DNA of 64,000 nt from assembly GCF_028737315.1 (NCBI RefSeq), contig NZ_JAQZAO010000001.1, positions 434,001 through 498,000 of the forward strand, given 5' to 3'. A program made the translations under genes and the position numbers. The number at the start of each line of letters is the position of its first letter. Position 1 is the first letter of the stretch. The notes under the pieces were generated by a model. That model did not search any database. It saw only the letters and a list, made by a program, of their open reading frames with translations, and had not been told where the DNA came from. Below, one piece after another: positions 45,505 through 55,940 of the stretch. Source of the stretch: Actinomycetospora lemnae (GTDB lineage: Bacteria; Actinomycetota; Actinomycetes; Mycobacteriales; Pseudonocardiaceae).

Positions 45505-45524
45505 CGTGCCGGGCCTCGCCGCGC

Positions 45525-46139
45525 TCAGCGGTCCGGGGGGCCGGCGGGGGTGCCGTGCTCGACCTGCGGCGCCACCCCGATGCGACGCAGCAGGAACAGG
45601 CACGCGACGGCGATGTCGTTCCACGCCGTGGCGTTCTCCGCCCGCGACCAGTCGATCTTCTCGCGCAGGGCGCGCGCCGTGGGCAGGACCTTGGCGAGGT
45701 CGCAGGCGTGCTCGTTGAGCGCGGCGAGCTTGCCGATGATCAGGTCGGTGGCGTCGACGACGGGCATCGCCACCGAGAGCACCTCCTGCTCGTGCGCCCG
45801 GGCGAGCAGCTCTTCGTCGACCGACTCACCGGCGAGGCGGAACAGGACGTCGACCAGCGCGCCGTCGCTGTAGACCTTGAACAGCCAGTCCTCGGGCGGG
45901 TGCCGGACGTCCAGCCCCGCCGCGGCCAGGACCTCCGCCGCGCGCTCCGCGTCGGCCTCGGCGACGACGAAGTCGACGTCGTTCTCGGGCTCGGGCCCAC
46001 CCAGCGCCCAGCCCGCGTAACCGCCCGCGAGCGCGAAGCCGACCCCGCCCGCGCGCAGGGCGACCGCCACGCGCTTGAGCGCCTCGCGGCGGCCGACGCC
46101 GTCGGGGGCGTGAGCGGGATCGCCGTGGGGTCCGTTCAC
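45525..46139 (-). CDS. Nucleotidyltransferase family protein
   Basis: A 204-aa minimal nucleotidyltransferase. The fold signature is FALAGGYAGWALGGPEPENDVDFVV-like: the Gly-Gly loop, then the catalytic Asp-x-Asp in NDVDF, and a third Asp in LVDVLF. Such proteins transfer nucleotides to RNA, antibiotics or other proteins and include toxin-antitoxin antitoxins and resistance enzymes. It lies 20 bases upstream of the HipA-like gene on the same strand. GTG start at 46139. No partner HEPN gene is seen. Confidence 0.7.
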   Translation of the reverse strand: MNGPHGDPAHAPDGVGRREALKRVAVALRAGGVGFALAGGYAGWALGGPEPENDVDFVVAEADAERAAEVLAAAGLDVRHPPEDWLFKVYSDGALVDVLFRLAGESVDEELLARAHEQEVLSVAMPVVDATDLIIGKLAALNEHACDLAKVLPTARALREKIDWSRAENATAWNDIAVACLFLLRRIGVAPQVEHGTPAGPPDR

Positions 46140-46191
46140 CTCGAGAGCGTTACCCGGGGAGATCGTCAGCGAACCGGGCACCCTGGGGCTC

Positions 46192-46983
46192 GTGCGACTG
46201 GGGACCTGGAACGTGCTGCACGGCGCCGCGACGGCCACCGGCCCGGCCGACGTGGAGGGATTCGCGAAGGCCGTCGACGAGCTCGACGTCGACGTCCTCG
46301 GGCTGCAGGAGGTCGACCGCGCCCAGCCACGCTCGGACGGGGCGGACCTGGCGGCGGTCGCGGCCGACGCGATGGGCGCCGTCGAGCACCGCTTCGCGCC
46401 GACCCTGCACGGCACACCCGGCGAGTGGGCGCCGGCGCCGGACCCGGTGGGCGGGACGACCGAGGGCGGCACCCAGCCGCCGCCGGGGACGGCACCGGCG
46501 TACGGGATCGCGCTGGTGTCGCGACTGCCGGTGGTCGACTGGCGCGTGCTGCCCCTGCCCCGCCTGCCGCGCCGGGTCCCGCTGCTGCTCGGCAGCCCGC
46601 GGCGCCCGGTGCTGGTGCGCGACGAGCCCCGCACCGCGCTCGCCGCCCGTGTCGTCGGCCCGCACGGCCCGGTGACCGTCGTGACCACCCACCTGTCGTT
46701 CATCCCCGGCTGGAACCTCGTCCAGCTGCGCCACCTCGTGCACGCCCTGCGCGACGACGACCCGCTGGTCGTCACCGGGGACCTCAACCTCGGCGCCCGC
46801 CGCGCCCACCTCGGCAGCGGGCTGCCCGGCCTCGTCGCGGGGCTGACGTTCCCGGCCGACGCCCCGCAGCGCCAGATCGACCACGTGCTCGGGCGCGGCG
46901 TCGTCGCCTCCGCACCGCAGGTGCACCACCCGCCGCTGTCCGACCACCGCGCGCTGTCCGCGACGGTGGTCCCGACGGAGTGA
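46192..46983 (+). CDS. Endonuclease/exonuclease/phosphatase family protein
   Basis: A 263-aa EEP-superfamily hydrolase. Seen: LGTWNVLHG, LGLQEVDRAQPRS (metal-binding Glu), TTHLSFIPGWNLVQ, VVTGDLNLG and PLSDHRALSATV with the catalytic His. It could act on nucleic acids, phosphoinositides or other phosphoesters. GTG start. It is divergent from the nucleotidyltransferase gene and probably separate from that cluster. Confidence 0.75.
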   Translation: MRLGTWNVLHGAATATGPADVEGFAKAVDELDVDVLGLQEVDRAQPRSDGADLAAVAADAMGAVEHRFAPTLHGTPGEWAPAPDPVGGTTEGGTQPPPGTAPAYGIALVSRLPVVDWRVLPLPRLPRRVPLLLGSPRRPVLVRDEPRTALAARVVGPHGPVTVVTTHLSFIPGWNLVQLRHLVHALRDDDPLVVTGDLNLGARRAHLGSGLPGLVAGLTFPADAPQRQIDHVLGRGVVASAPQVHHPPLSDHRALSATVVPTE

Positions 46984-47122
46984 GCGGGCGTGCCGGGTCG
47001 AGCGCGGCGCCCGGGGCGCCCGGCGTCGCGGGTGACGCCGGGCGCCCCGGGCGGGGCCGGGGAGCGGACCGGTGGGGTGGGTGTGCAGCCGGGCCGGCTG
47101 AACCGGACCGGCCGTGGCCGGA

Positions 47123-49984
<2,862 letters not shown>

Positions 49985-50066
49985 CGGTGTCATCCCTTGT
50001 TCGTCTCTTCCGACGAGCCGGCGGCGCTTCCCCACGCTCCGGGCCGTCGTTGTGATTCCCCGACCG

Positions 50067-50609
50067 TCAGTCCCCGGCCCGTGCTCCCGCGGCGTCCGTC
50101 GTCGTCGCCCCCGCAGTGTCGCCCCGACCCCCGACAGTGCCCTCGGGACGGCCCTGAGGGCCCTCCCGCGAGCTGCGCAGATCGGCGATCTCGGCCTCGA
50201 AGTCCGCCACCGACGAGAAGTTGCGGTAGACGCTGGCGAACCGCAGGTAGGCGACCTCGTCGAGCTCGCGCAGCGGCCCCAGGATGGCCATGCCGACCTC
50301 CTGGCTGGGCACCTCGGCGGTGCCCGCGGCCCGGATCGTCTCCTCGACGCGGTGCGCCAGCTGGGCCAGCGCATCGGGGTCGACCGGACGGCCCTGGCAG
50401 GCCCGGGCCACACCGCGCACGACCTTGTCGCGGCTGAACGGCTCGGTGACCCCGCTGCGCTTGAGCACGGCGAGCACGGGCTCCTCGACGGTGGTGAAGC
50501 GCTTGCCGCACGACGAGCACGACCGGCGTCGCCGGATCGCCTGCCCCTCGTCCGCCTCGCGGGAGTCGACGACGCGGGAATCGGCGTGCCGACAGAACGG
50601 GCACCGCAT
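50067..50609 (-). CDS. nrdR: Transcriptional repressor NrdR
   Basis: A 180-aa repressor of ribonucleotide reductase genes. The N-terminal zinc ribbon is [18 protein letters not shown] with the second Cys pair in [13 protein letters not shown]. The ATP-cone domain follows ([19 protein letters not shown]). It represses when the dATP/ATP ratio is high. The C-terminus has a disordered Gly/Ala-rich tail of about 30 residues. ATG start with GAGGGGGAG upstream. The upstream region has an NrdR-box-like site, so it is probably self-regulated. Confidence 0.95.
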   Translation of the reverse strand: MRCPFCRHADSRVVDSREADEGQAIRRRRSCSSCGKRFTTVEEPVLAVLKRSGVTEPFSRDKVVRGVARACQGRPVDPDALAQLAHRVEETIRAAGTAEVPSQEVGMAILGPLRELDEVAYLRFASVYRNFSSVADFEAEIADLRSSREGPQGRPEGTVGGRGDTAGATTTDAAGARAGD

Positions 50610-51064
50610 GTCGGACTCCCCCTCCCTCGTCGTCGTCCGCCGGCCGAGTTGTCCCCATCCCCTGGGGATCACCGCCCGACCCTGGGGATCGCCGCCCGGG
50701 CCCCGCCGCCCCTGGGGACGGACCTGGGGATCACCGGGCCCGGTCCGTGGATCGGGCGCCTCCGCCGGTGGAGCACCACCGTCGTGCGGTGGAGGACCCT
50801 GTGGAGAGCCCCTCACCGGTGTGCACAAGCTGTGGACTAACTACACCAGTGTAACCACTAGATGTTGGGGTGGGACGGTAGCGACGCGCGGACTCGCGAT
50901 GCAACTCCCGGGACGGTGCCCGGACACCGGGGCGCCGAGCGGCCGTCACGTCCGGACGGGCGGGCCCTCGGTGGGGAACGGGGGGCGGGCGGTGCCCGAG
51001 TGGGTGGCGGCCCGCGACACGGCCGAGGTACAGCCGGGAGGAGAGGTGGTGGACCGTCGCGGGC
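50610..51064. other. 455-base non-coding region upstream of nrdR
   Basis: No gene recognised. It holds four copies of CCTGGGGA(T/C) (50661, 50681, 50711, 50723), each followed by C, usually as CCTGGGGATC. It also has sequences close to the actinobacterial DnaA box TTGTCCACA (TTGTCCCCA at 50649; TGTGCACAA, the reverse complement of TTGTGCACA, at 50820), and the NrdR-box-like sites listed separately. From 50871 to 51064 I see nothing further. Confidence 0.5.
50842..50870. promoter_or_regulatory. NrdR-box-like operators upstream of nrdR-nrdJ
   Basis: CCACTAGATGTTGGGG at 50855-50870 read on the other strand is CCCCAACATCTAGTGG, close to the 16-base NrdR box (ACAC-AT-rich-GTGT type). Fifteen bases away, TACACCAGTGTA at 50842-50853 has perfect TACAC/GTGTA arms. 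The usual pair of boxes is about 30 bases apart, so the second may be partial or unrelated. Confidence 0.5.
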
Positions 51065-51685
51065 TCAGCCCGCTGCCGGCACCACGAGCGGCCGACCGGG
51101 CGCCAGGGACGACGCGCCCTCCATCCCGTTGAGCTCGCGGATGCGGGCGACGACCCCGTCCGTGTCGGCCCCGGGGGCGACGCGGGCCGCGACGTCGGTG
51201 AGCGACTCCCCCGCTCCGACGACGGCCACCGTCGTCCCCGCGGGCACGGGTGCGGCGGGGGCGCCGGGGGCGGTGGACGGGACGACGAGGCCGGCGAGCA
51301 CCCCGACCAGCACCCCGAGCAGGACGCCGAGCACGACCACGGCGGCGACGCGGCGACGACGCAGCACCGCGGGCGCGACCGCGGGCGCGACCTCGAGGCG
51401 GGGGGCCGCACCCCCGCCTGCGACCCGGGGGCGCACCGGGGGCAGCGCGGCGGGGCTGCGCCGCCCGGAGGGGCGGACGGGGCCGCGGACCTCGTCGAGA
51501 CCGGCGGGACGGGCGGGGCGCGAGCCCGCGGGCAGCGGACGCCCGGAGGGACGGGCGGCGGGACGCACCGGCAGGACCGCGGACGGGGCCGACCCCCCGG
51601 CACCCACGATCCCGCCGGCACCCTCGCCCGTACCCGGCACCTCGACGTCGCAGCGGCCCAGCGGACCGGTCGTCCCCACGGACAT
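51065..51685 (-). CDS. LysM domain membrane protein (Rv2719c/ChiZ-like)
   Basis: A 206-aa protein. A Pro/Arg-rich cytoplasmic part (residues 1-115) is followed by one membrane segment (VAAVVVLGVLLGVLVGVLAGLVV, about 117-139) and a C-terminal LysM domain (TTVAVVGAGESLTDVAARV through SLAPGRPLVVP), which binds peptidoglycan. Its position divergent to lexA matches Rv2719c, an SOS-induced cell-division inhibitor in M. tuberculosis. The promoter contains a double LexA-box palindrome. ATG start with GAGGAGG upstream. Confidence 0.75.
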   Translation of the reverse strand: MSVGTTGPLGRCDVEVPGTGEGAGGIVGAGGSAPSAVLPVRPAARPSGRPLPAGSRPARPAGLDEVRGPVRPSGRRSPAALPPVRPRVAGGGAAPRLEVAPAVAPAVLRRRRVAAVVVLGVLLGVLVGVLAGLVVPSTAPGAPAAPVPAGTTVAVVGAGESLTDVAARVAPGADTDGVVARIRELNGMEGASSLAPGRPLVVPAAG

Positions 51686-51700
51686 GTCGACCTCCTCGAC

Positions 51701-51732
51701 TCGCACACGCGTTCGATCGAACGCGTGTGCGA
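51701..51732. promoter_or_regulatory. Double LexA (SOS) box in a 32-bp perfect palindrome
   Basis: TCGCACACGCGTTCGA (51701-51716) and TCGAACGCGTGTGCGA (51717-51732) are exact reverse complements, each one mismatch from the actinobacterial SOS box TCGAACNNNNGTTCGA. It starts 16 bases upstream of the LysM gene's ATG and would block its promoter. Confidence 0.7.
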
Positions 51733-51781
51733 TGTCTAGCATCGACCCCCGACAACGTCGACGGATCGACCGGCGTGTCGT

Positions 51782-51797
51782 TCGAACACGTGTTTGA
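51782..51797. promoter_or_regulatory. LexA (SOS) box of lexA
   Basis: TCGAACACGTGTTTGA differs from the SOS box TCGAACNNNNGTTCGA at one position. It lies about 107 bases upstream of the lexA ATG, as expected for lexA autoregulation. Confidence 0.75.
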
Positions 51798-51903
51798 TCC
51801 CGTCGGTGCTCGGCGCTAACTTCGCCGCCGAACCCCCCGCCACCCCGGCGGGCGCGGCGATCCCCCTCGGACGCCGCGGGACGACGTCGGAAAGGACACG
51901 GCG

Positions 51904-52668
51904 ATGGCACGCACGCCCCAGGGGCCGGACGGCCCCGAGGAGCCGGTGGCGACCGACGCCGTCGTCGCCGCCCGGGTCCACCCGTTCCCGGAGCCGGCCG
52001 ACGCCGACGCGTCGCCCGGGCTCACGCCGCGGCAGCGCAAGGTGCTCGAGGTCATCCGCGACCACGTCGAGCGCAACGGCTATCCGCCGAGCGTGCGCGA
52101 GATCGGCGACGCGGTCGGGCTCACCTCGACGTCCTCGGTGGCCCACCAGATGCGCACGCTCGAGAAGAAGGGCTACCTGCGCCGCGACCCCAACCGGCCG
52201 CGCGCGCTCGACGTGCGGCTGCCCGAGGAGCTCGACGGCGGGGGCGGCGCCGAGGCGCCGGACCACACCGAGGAGATCCGCGCGGACCGGCCCGCCCCGA
52301 CCTTCGTGCCGGTCGTCGGCCGGATCGCGGCCGGTGGGCCGATCCTCGCGGAGCAGGCCGTGGAGGAGGTCTTCCCGCTGCCGCGCGAGCTGGTCGGCGA
52401 GGGATCGCTGTTCCTGCTACGCGTCGCCGGCGACTCGATGGTCGACGCGGCCATCACCGACGGCGACTGGGTGGTCGTGCGCCAGCAGCCCGTCGCCGAC
52501 AACGGCGAGATCGTCGCGGCGATGATCGACGGCGAGGCCACGGTGAAGACGTTCAAGCGCAAGGACGGGCGGATCTGGCTCCTGCCCCACAACGTCGACT
52601 ACGAGCCCATCCCCGGCGAGGACGCGACGGTGCTGGGCAAGGTCGTCGCGGTCCTGCGCCGCCTGTAG
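51904..52668 (+). CDS. lexA: SOS repressor LexA
   Basis: A 254-aa repressor. The N-terminal winged helix is [20 protein letters not shown] then [13 protein letters not shown]. The self-cleavage site is Ala143-Gly144 (GRIAAGGPI), the catalytic Ser178 is in GDSMVD and Lys215 in ATVKTFKR. Thirty residues of extra disordered sequence precede the domain. It represses the SOS regulon until RecA filaments trigger its cleavage. Divergent from the LysM gene across three LexA-box-like sites. ATG start, GGAAAGG upstream. Confidence 0.95.
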   Translation: MARTPQGPDGPEEPVATDAVVAARVHPFPEPADADASPGLTPRQRKVLEVIRDHVERNGYPPSVREIGDAVGLTSTSSVAHQMRTLEKKGYLRRDPNRPRALDVRLPEELDGGGGAEAPDHTEEIRADRPAPTFVPVVGRIAAGGPILAEQAVEEVFPLPRELVGEGSLFLLRVAGDSMVDAAITDGDWVVVRQQPVADNGEIVAAMIDGEATVKTFKRKDGRIWLLPHNVDYEPIPGEDATVLGKVVAVLRRL

Positions 52669-52729
52669 CGCCCGCGCGGGTCGCCTGCGCCACGGTGCCT
52701 TGCCCCGTGGTGGGGAGCGACCTAGCGTT

Positions 52730-52748
52730 CAGGTCATCAGGTGACCTG
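52730..52748. promoter_or_regulatory. Candidate operator of the FadR-type regulator
   Basis: CAGGTCA (52730-52736), spacer TCAGG, TGACCTG (52742-52748): a perfect 7-5-7 inverted repeat ending 11 bases before the start codon, typical of GntR-family self-regulation. Confidence 0.6.
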
Positions 52749-52759
52749 AGGAGGAGCGG

Positions 52760-53461
52760 TTGCGGCCGGTACGGCGGGGCGGGCTCGTGGAGCAGGTGAT
52801 CGACGCGCTGAGCGCGCCGATCGCGCGCGGCGACTGGCCGCCGGGCCACCGCCTGCCCGCCGTGACCGACCTCGCCGCCGAGCTGGAGGTCGGTCGCTCG
52901 ACGGTGCGCGAGGCCGTGCAGGCCCTGGCGCACCGCGGTCTGCTCGAGGTCGCGCAGGGACGCGGGACGTTCGTCGCCACCCCCCGATCCGGCCGGTCGG
53001 ACGACGCCTGGGCCCTGCGGCCGGCGCGCAGCGCGGCGCGGGACGTCTACGAGGCGCGGCGCGGTCCGGAGATCGAGGCCGCCCGGCTGGCCGCGCTGCG
53101 CCGCACCGACGACGACCTCGTGGTGATCGAGGCCGCCGCCGCCAACCGCCGGAAGGCGCGCACCTGCGGGGCGATCGGCGAGTGGGCCGAGGCCGATCTG
53201 GCGCTGCACCGCGCCGTCGTCGCCGCGACCCACAACCCGGTGCTGGGGCGGGTGTTCGACGCGCTCGCCGAGGGAGTCCACGACACCTTCACCCAGCAGA
53301 GCAGCGACCCCGGGTCGGGCGTCGACACCGCCCGCGAGCACGACGCGCTCGTCTCCGCGATCGCCCGGCAGGACCCTGAGGCCGCCGCCGCGGCGACCCG
53401 CGGCTACCTCGACGCGTGCGAGCAGGAGCTGCGGAGCCTGCTCGGGGAGGACCGCCCGTGA
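52760..53461 (+). CDS. FadR/GntR family transcriptional regulator
   Basis: A 233-aa regulator. The winged helix is WPPGHRLPAVTDLAAELEVG then RSTVREAVQALAHRGLLEV. The C-terminal domain is the FCD type (ligand-binding, often metal), with ADLALHRAVVAATHNP. The TTG start is supported by the GGAGGAG site just upstream. It overlaps the following MFS gene by 4 bases (GTGA), so it likely controls that exporter through its own promoter. The ligand is unknown. Confidence 0.8.
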   Translation: MRPVRRGGLVEQVIDALSAPIARGDWPPGHRLPAVTDLAAELEVGRSTVREAVQALAHRGLLEVAQGRGTFVATPRSGRSDDAWALRPARSAARDVYEARRGPEIEAARLAALRRTDDDLVVIEAAAANRRKARTCGAIGEWAEADLALHRAVVAATHNPVLGRVFDALAEGVHDTFTQQSSDPGSGVDTAREHDALVSAIARQDPEAAAAATRGYLDACEQELRSLLGEDRP

Positions 53462-54633
53462 CGGCTCGCCGCCGGGCGATGGGCCTCGCCGTCGAGCACG
53501 GGGTGGACGACCTCTACCAGGGCGCGGTGCCGGCGCTGGTCCCGGCGCTCGTCGCGGTCCGCGGCTGGGACCTCACCCGGGCGGGCGGCATCGTGCTCGC
53601 GGCGACCGTGCTGTCGTCGGTCGCGCAGCCGCTGTTCGGGCTGCTCGCGGACCGACGGCGCGTGCCCCACCTGCGCATCGTGGGCATGCTGCTCGCCGCG
53701 GCCGGGGTCGGCGCGGTCGGGCTCGTGGACTCGTACATCGCGACGTGGTCGGCGGTCCTGCTCTCCGGGCTCGGGGTCGCCGCCTACCACCCGGAGGCGG
53801 CGCGCGCGGTGCACCTGACCGGCACCGGCGACCGCGGGATGGGGTGGTTCACCGTCGGCGGGCTGGCCGGGTTCGCCGCCGGGCCCGCCGCGGTCGGGGC
53901 CGTGGTCGGCGGGCTGGGCCTCGCGGCGACGCCGCTGCTCGCGCTGCCCGCCGCGGCGGCCGCGCTGGTCGGGCTCCTCCCCCGGCGCCGCCCCGGGCCC
54001 GCCGCGACGGGCGGCGCCGGCGCCCCGACGGCCGCCGCCGGCCACGACGACTGGCGACGCTTCGGGTGGCTGACCGGCGTCGTCGTCACCCGGTCCGTCG
54101 CCTTCTACGGCCTGAGCGCCTTCCTCGCGGTGCACCTGACGATGCGCTTCGGCTTCGGGCCGGGGCTCGCGGCCGTCACCCTCGGGATCTTCACGGGCGC
54201 CGGGGCCGTCGCGACCGTCGCGAGCAGCGCCCTCACGCGGCGGTGGGGGCGCACGGCGGTCCTGCGCGGGTCGTACGTCGCGGCCGTCCCCCTGCTCGCC
54301 GCGACGCTGCTCGCACCGTCGCCGGGGCTCGCGCTCGCGGCGACCGGCCTGCTCGGGGCCGCGCTCGGCGTCCCGGTGCCGGTGCACACCACGCTCGGCC
54401 AGGCCTACCTGCCAGGGCACCTCGGGCTCGCCGCGTCCGTGACGCTGGGGCTCGCGGTCAGCGCGGGCGGGCTGGCGTCCCCGGTGCTCGGGGCCTTCGC
54501 CGACCACCAGGGCACCACCCCGGCCCTCGCGGTCCTCATCGCCGGCCCGGCGCTCGCGGCCCTGCTCACCCTGCCCCTGACCGACCGGCCGGAGAGCGAG
54601 GAGCCGGAGCGACCGGGGCGTTCGGACGCGTAG
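53458..54633 (+). CDS. MFS transporter, fosmidomycin-resistance (Fsr)-like
   Basis: A 391-aa transporter. The start GLAVEHGVDDLYQGAVPALVPA and QPLFGLLADRRRVPHLR are typical of Fsr-like exporters, as is GLGVAAYHPEAARAVHL. About 12 membrane spans. It would expel a small compound sensed by the FadR-type regulator (inference). The GTG start overlaps the regulator stop by GTGA. The gene's 3' end overlaps a convergent small reading frame. Confidence 0.8.
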   Translation: MTARRRAMGLAVEHGVDDLYQGAVPALVPALVAVRGWDLTRAGGIVLAATVLSSVAQPLFGLLADRRRVPHLRIVGMLLAAAGVGAVGLVDSYIATWSAVLLSGLGVAAYHPEAARAVHLTGTGDRGMGWFTVGGLAGFAAGPAAVGAVVGGLGLAATPLLALPAAAAALVGLLPRRRPGPAATGGAGAPTAAAGHDDWRRFGWLTGVVVTRSVAFYGLSAFLAVHLTMRFGFGPGLAAVTLGIFTGAGAVATVASSALTRRWGRTAVLRGSYVAAVPLLAATLLAPSPGLALAATGLLGAALGVPVPVHTTLGQAYLPGHLGLAASVTLGLAVSAGGLASPVLGAFADHQGTTPALAVLIAGPALAALLTLPLTDRPESEEPERPGRSDA

Positions 54634-54868
54634 AGGCAGCGAACCACCCGTTCGCTGCGTCCGGGCGGCGCGCCCGCCCCTCGCGCACCAGGTCGCGCAG
54701 GCCTCGCACGAGCACGACGGCCCCGGTCAGCAGCACCGCCAGCAGCACGGACAGCCCCCAGACCCGCTCCGCCCCGCCGTGCGCGGCCGCCACCCCCGCG
54801 CCCAGCACCAGCGGCACGAGCAGCAGGGACAGGACGCGGTGGAGTGCGGCGGTGGGGTGGTGCTCCAT
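54566..54868 (-). CDS. Small membrane protein of unknown function
   Basis: A possible 100-aa protein with two hydrophobic segments (VLSLLLVPLVLGAGVAAA and GLSVLLAVLLTGAVVLV), then a basic stretch. Its tail (WFAASTRPNAP) is read through the inverted repeat at 54636-54658 and into the 3' end of the MFS gene. The core looks like a real gene, but the last 35 residues may be an accident of repeat insertion. ATG at 54868. I do not recognise a family. Confidence 0.4.
   Translation of the reverse strand: MEHHPTAALHRVLSLLLVPLVLGAGVAAAHGGAERVWGLSVLLAVLLTGAVVLVRGLRDLVREGRARRPDAANGWFAASTRPNAPVAPAPRSPAGRSGAG
54636..54658. repeat. Inverted repeat GCAGCGAAC-N5-GTTCGCTGC, copy 2
   Basis: Nine-base perfect arms at 54636-54644 and 54650-54658, with CACCC between, 3 bases after the MFS stop. 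It shares its arms with the repeats at 27959-28005 and 55916-55938 and could terminate transcription. Confidence 0.7.
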
Positions 54869-54925
54869 GCCCCGAGCCTGGTGACCGGCGGACCCCCGCG
54901 CCATGCGCGATCCCGGAAGGCAGCC

Positions 54926-55837
54926 TCAGGCAGGGGCAGAGGCTGCCCGATCGGTGGCGTCGCGGGCGGCGCGGCGCAGGTGCTCGGCGAGGTCCTCGAC
55001 GCCGGGGCCGGGGCGGGCACCGCGGCGCAGGACGAGGGTGCGCCGGGCGAACGGCTCGGCGAGCTCGCACACGGCGAGTCCCCGCGCCGGATCGACGACG
55101 CGTCGCGGCACGACGGCGAGTCCGACCCCCGCCTCGGCCAGGTCGACGACCGTGTCGAGGTCGACGGCGCGTCCCCGATAGCGGCCGACCGGCGCGTGCT
55201 CGCCGAGGTTCGCCTCGAGGGTCCGGGCGAGCGGCGCGTCGGGCTCGAGCCCGACCAGCGGGTGCTCGGCGACCTCGGCGAAGCTCATCGCCGGGCGATC
55301 GGCCGGGGCGCCTCCCGCCGGTCCGACGACGACGAGGGAGTCGTCGGCGAGGTGGTCCGTGGCCGGTGGCGGGGCGTCCCGGGCGTCGATGGTGACCACG
55401 CCGAGGTCGGCCTGCCCGTCGGCGAGCAGGCGCACGGTGTCGGCGCTGCGCCGCTGGCGGGCGACCACGTCGACGTCGGGGTGCGCGCTCAGGAACGACA
55501 CGAGCGCGCGTGGCACCAGATGGCGCATCGGCGAGCTCCCCGCGAGCAGGGTCAGCGGGGTGCCCGCCGGCCGCCGGTAGCCCGCGACCGCGCCCTCGAG
55601 GCGGTCCAGCTCGTCGAGCACGGCGTCCGCGTGGCGCGCGAGCGCCTGGCCGGCCGGGGTCGGGCGCACCCCGCGGCGGCCGCGGACCAGCAGGTCGACG
55701 CCCGCGTGGTGCTCGAGCGCCCGGACCCGCGCGCTCGCCGACGGCAGGCTGAGGTGCAGGCGGGCCGCTCCGGCCGTGATCGAGCCCTCGGCGACCACCG
55801 CCCGGAACAGGCGCAGGTCGAGCAGGTCGTACCGCAC
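54926..55837 (-). CDS. LysR family transcriptional regulator
   Basis: A 303-aa regulator. The N-terminal helix-turn-helix is ITAGAARLHLSLPSASARVRALEHHAG. The effector domain has TLLAGSSPMRHLVP, DLGVVTIDARDAP and a C-terminal VGLAVVPRRVV. Targets are unknown; the adjacent small membrane protein is a candidate. GTG start. The region between it and the next gene holds two copies of a GAAC/GTTC inverted repeat. Confidence 0.8.
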   Translation of the reverse strand: MRYDLLDLRLFRAVVAEGSITAGAARLHLSLPSASARVRALEHHAGVDLLVRGRRGVRPTPAGQALARHADAVLDELDRLEGAVAGYRRPAGTPLTLLAGSSPMRHLVPRALVSFLSAHPDVDVVARQRRSADTVRLLADGQADLGVVTIDARDAPPPATDHLADDSLVVVGPAGGAPADRPAMSFAEVAEHPLVGLEPDAPLARTLEANLGEHAPVGRYRGRAVDLDTVVDLAEAGVGLAVVPRRVVDPARGLAVCELAEPFARRTLVLRRGARPGPGVEDLAEHLRRAARDATDRAASAPA

Positions 55838-55888
55838 GGCGAGGAGCCTACGGCCGCGACGCAGGCAGGAAGGTGCGCGGACGCGGGA

Positions 55889-55938
55889 GCGAACGGGGAG
55901 TTCGCGCGCATAGAAGCAGCGAACAGCGCGTTCGCTGC
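55889..55938. repeat. Tandem pair of GCGAAC/GTTCGC inverted repeats, copy 3
   Basis: GCGAAC-GGGGA-GTTCGC (55889-55905) is followed by GCAGCGAAC-AGCGC-GTTCGCTGC (55916-55938). The second half is almost identical to the repeats at 27959-28005 and 54636-54658 and shares the flanking TAGAAGCAGC. It follows the beta-propeller gene stop by 2 bases. Confidence 0.7.
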
Positions 55939-55940
55939 AC

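Noticed and set aside
49985..50066. Cobalamin riboswitch upstream of nrdJ
   Set aside because: The gap is only 82 bases and shows no B12-box-like sequence.
50641..50870. Replication origin
   Set aside because: The DnaA-like matches are few and imperfect, and no dnaA or dnaN gene is near.
51701..51732. Palindrome as a phage or plasmid attachment site
   Set aside because: No integrase or direct repeat nearby; two SOS boxes explain it fully.
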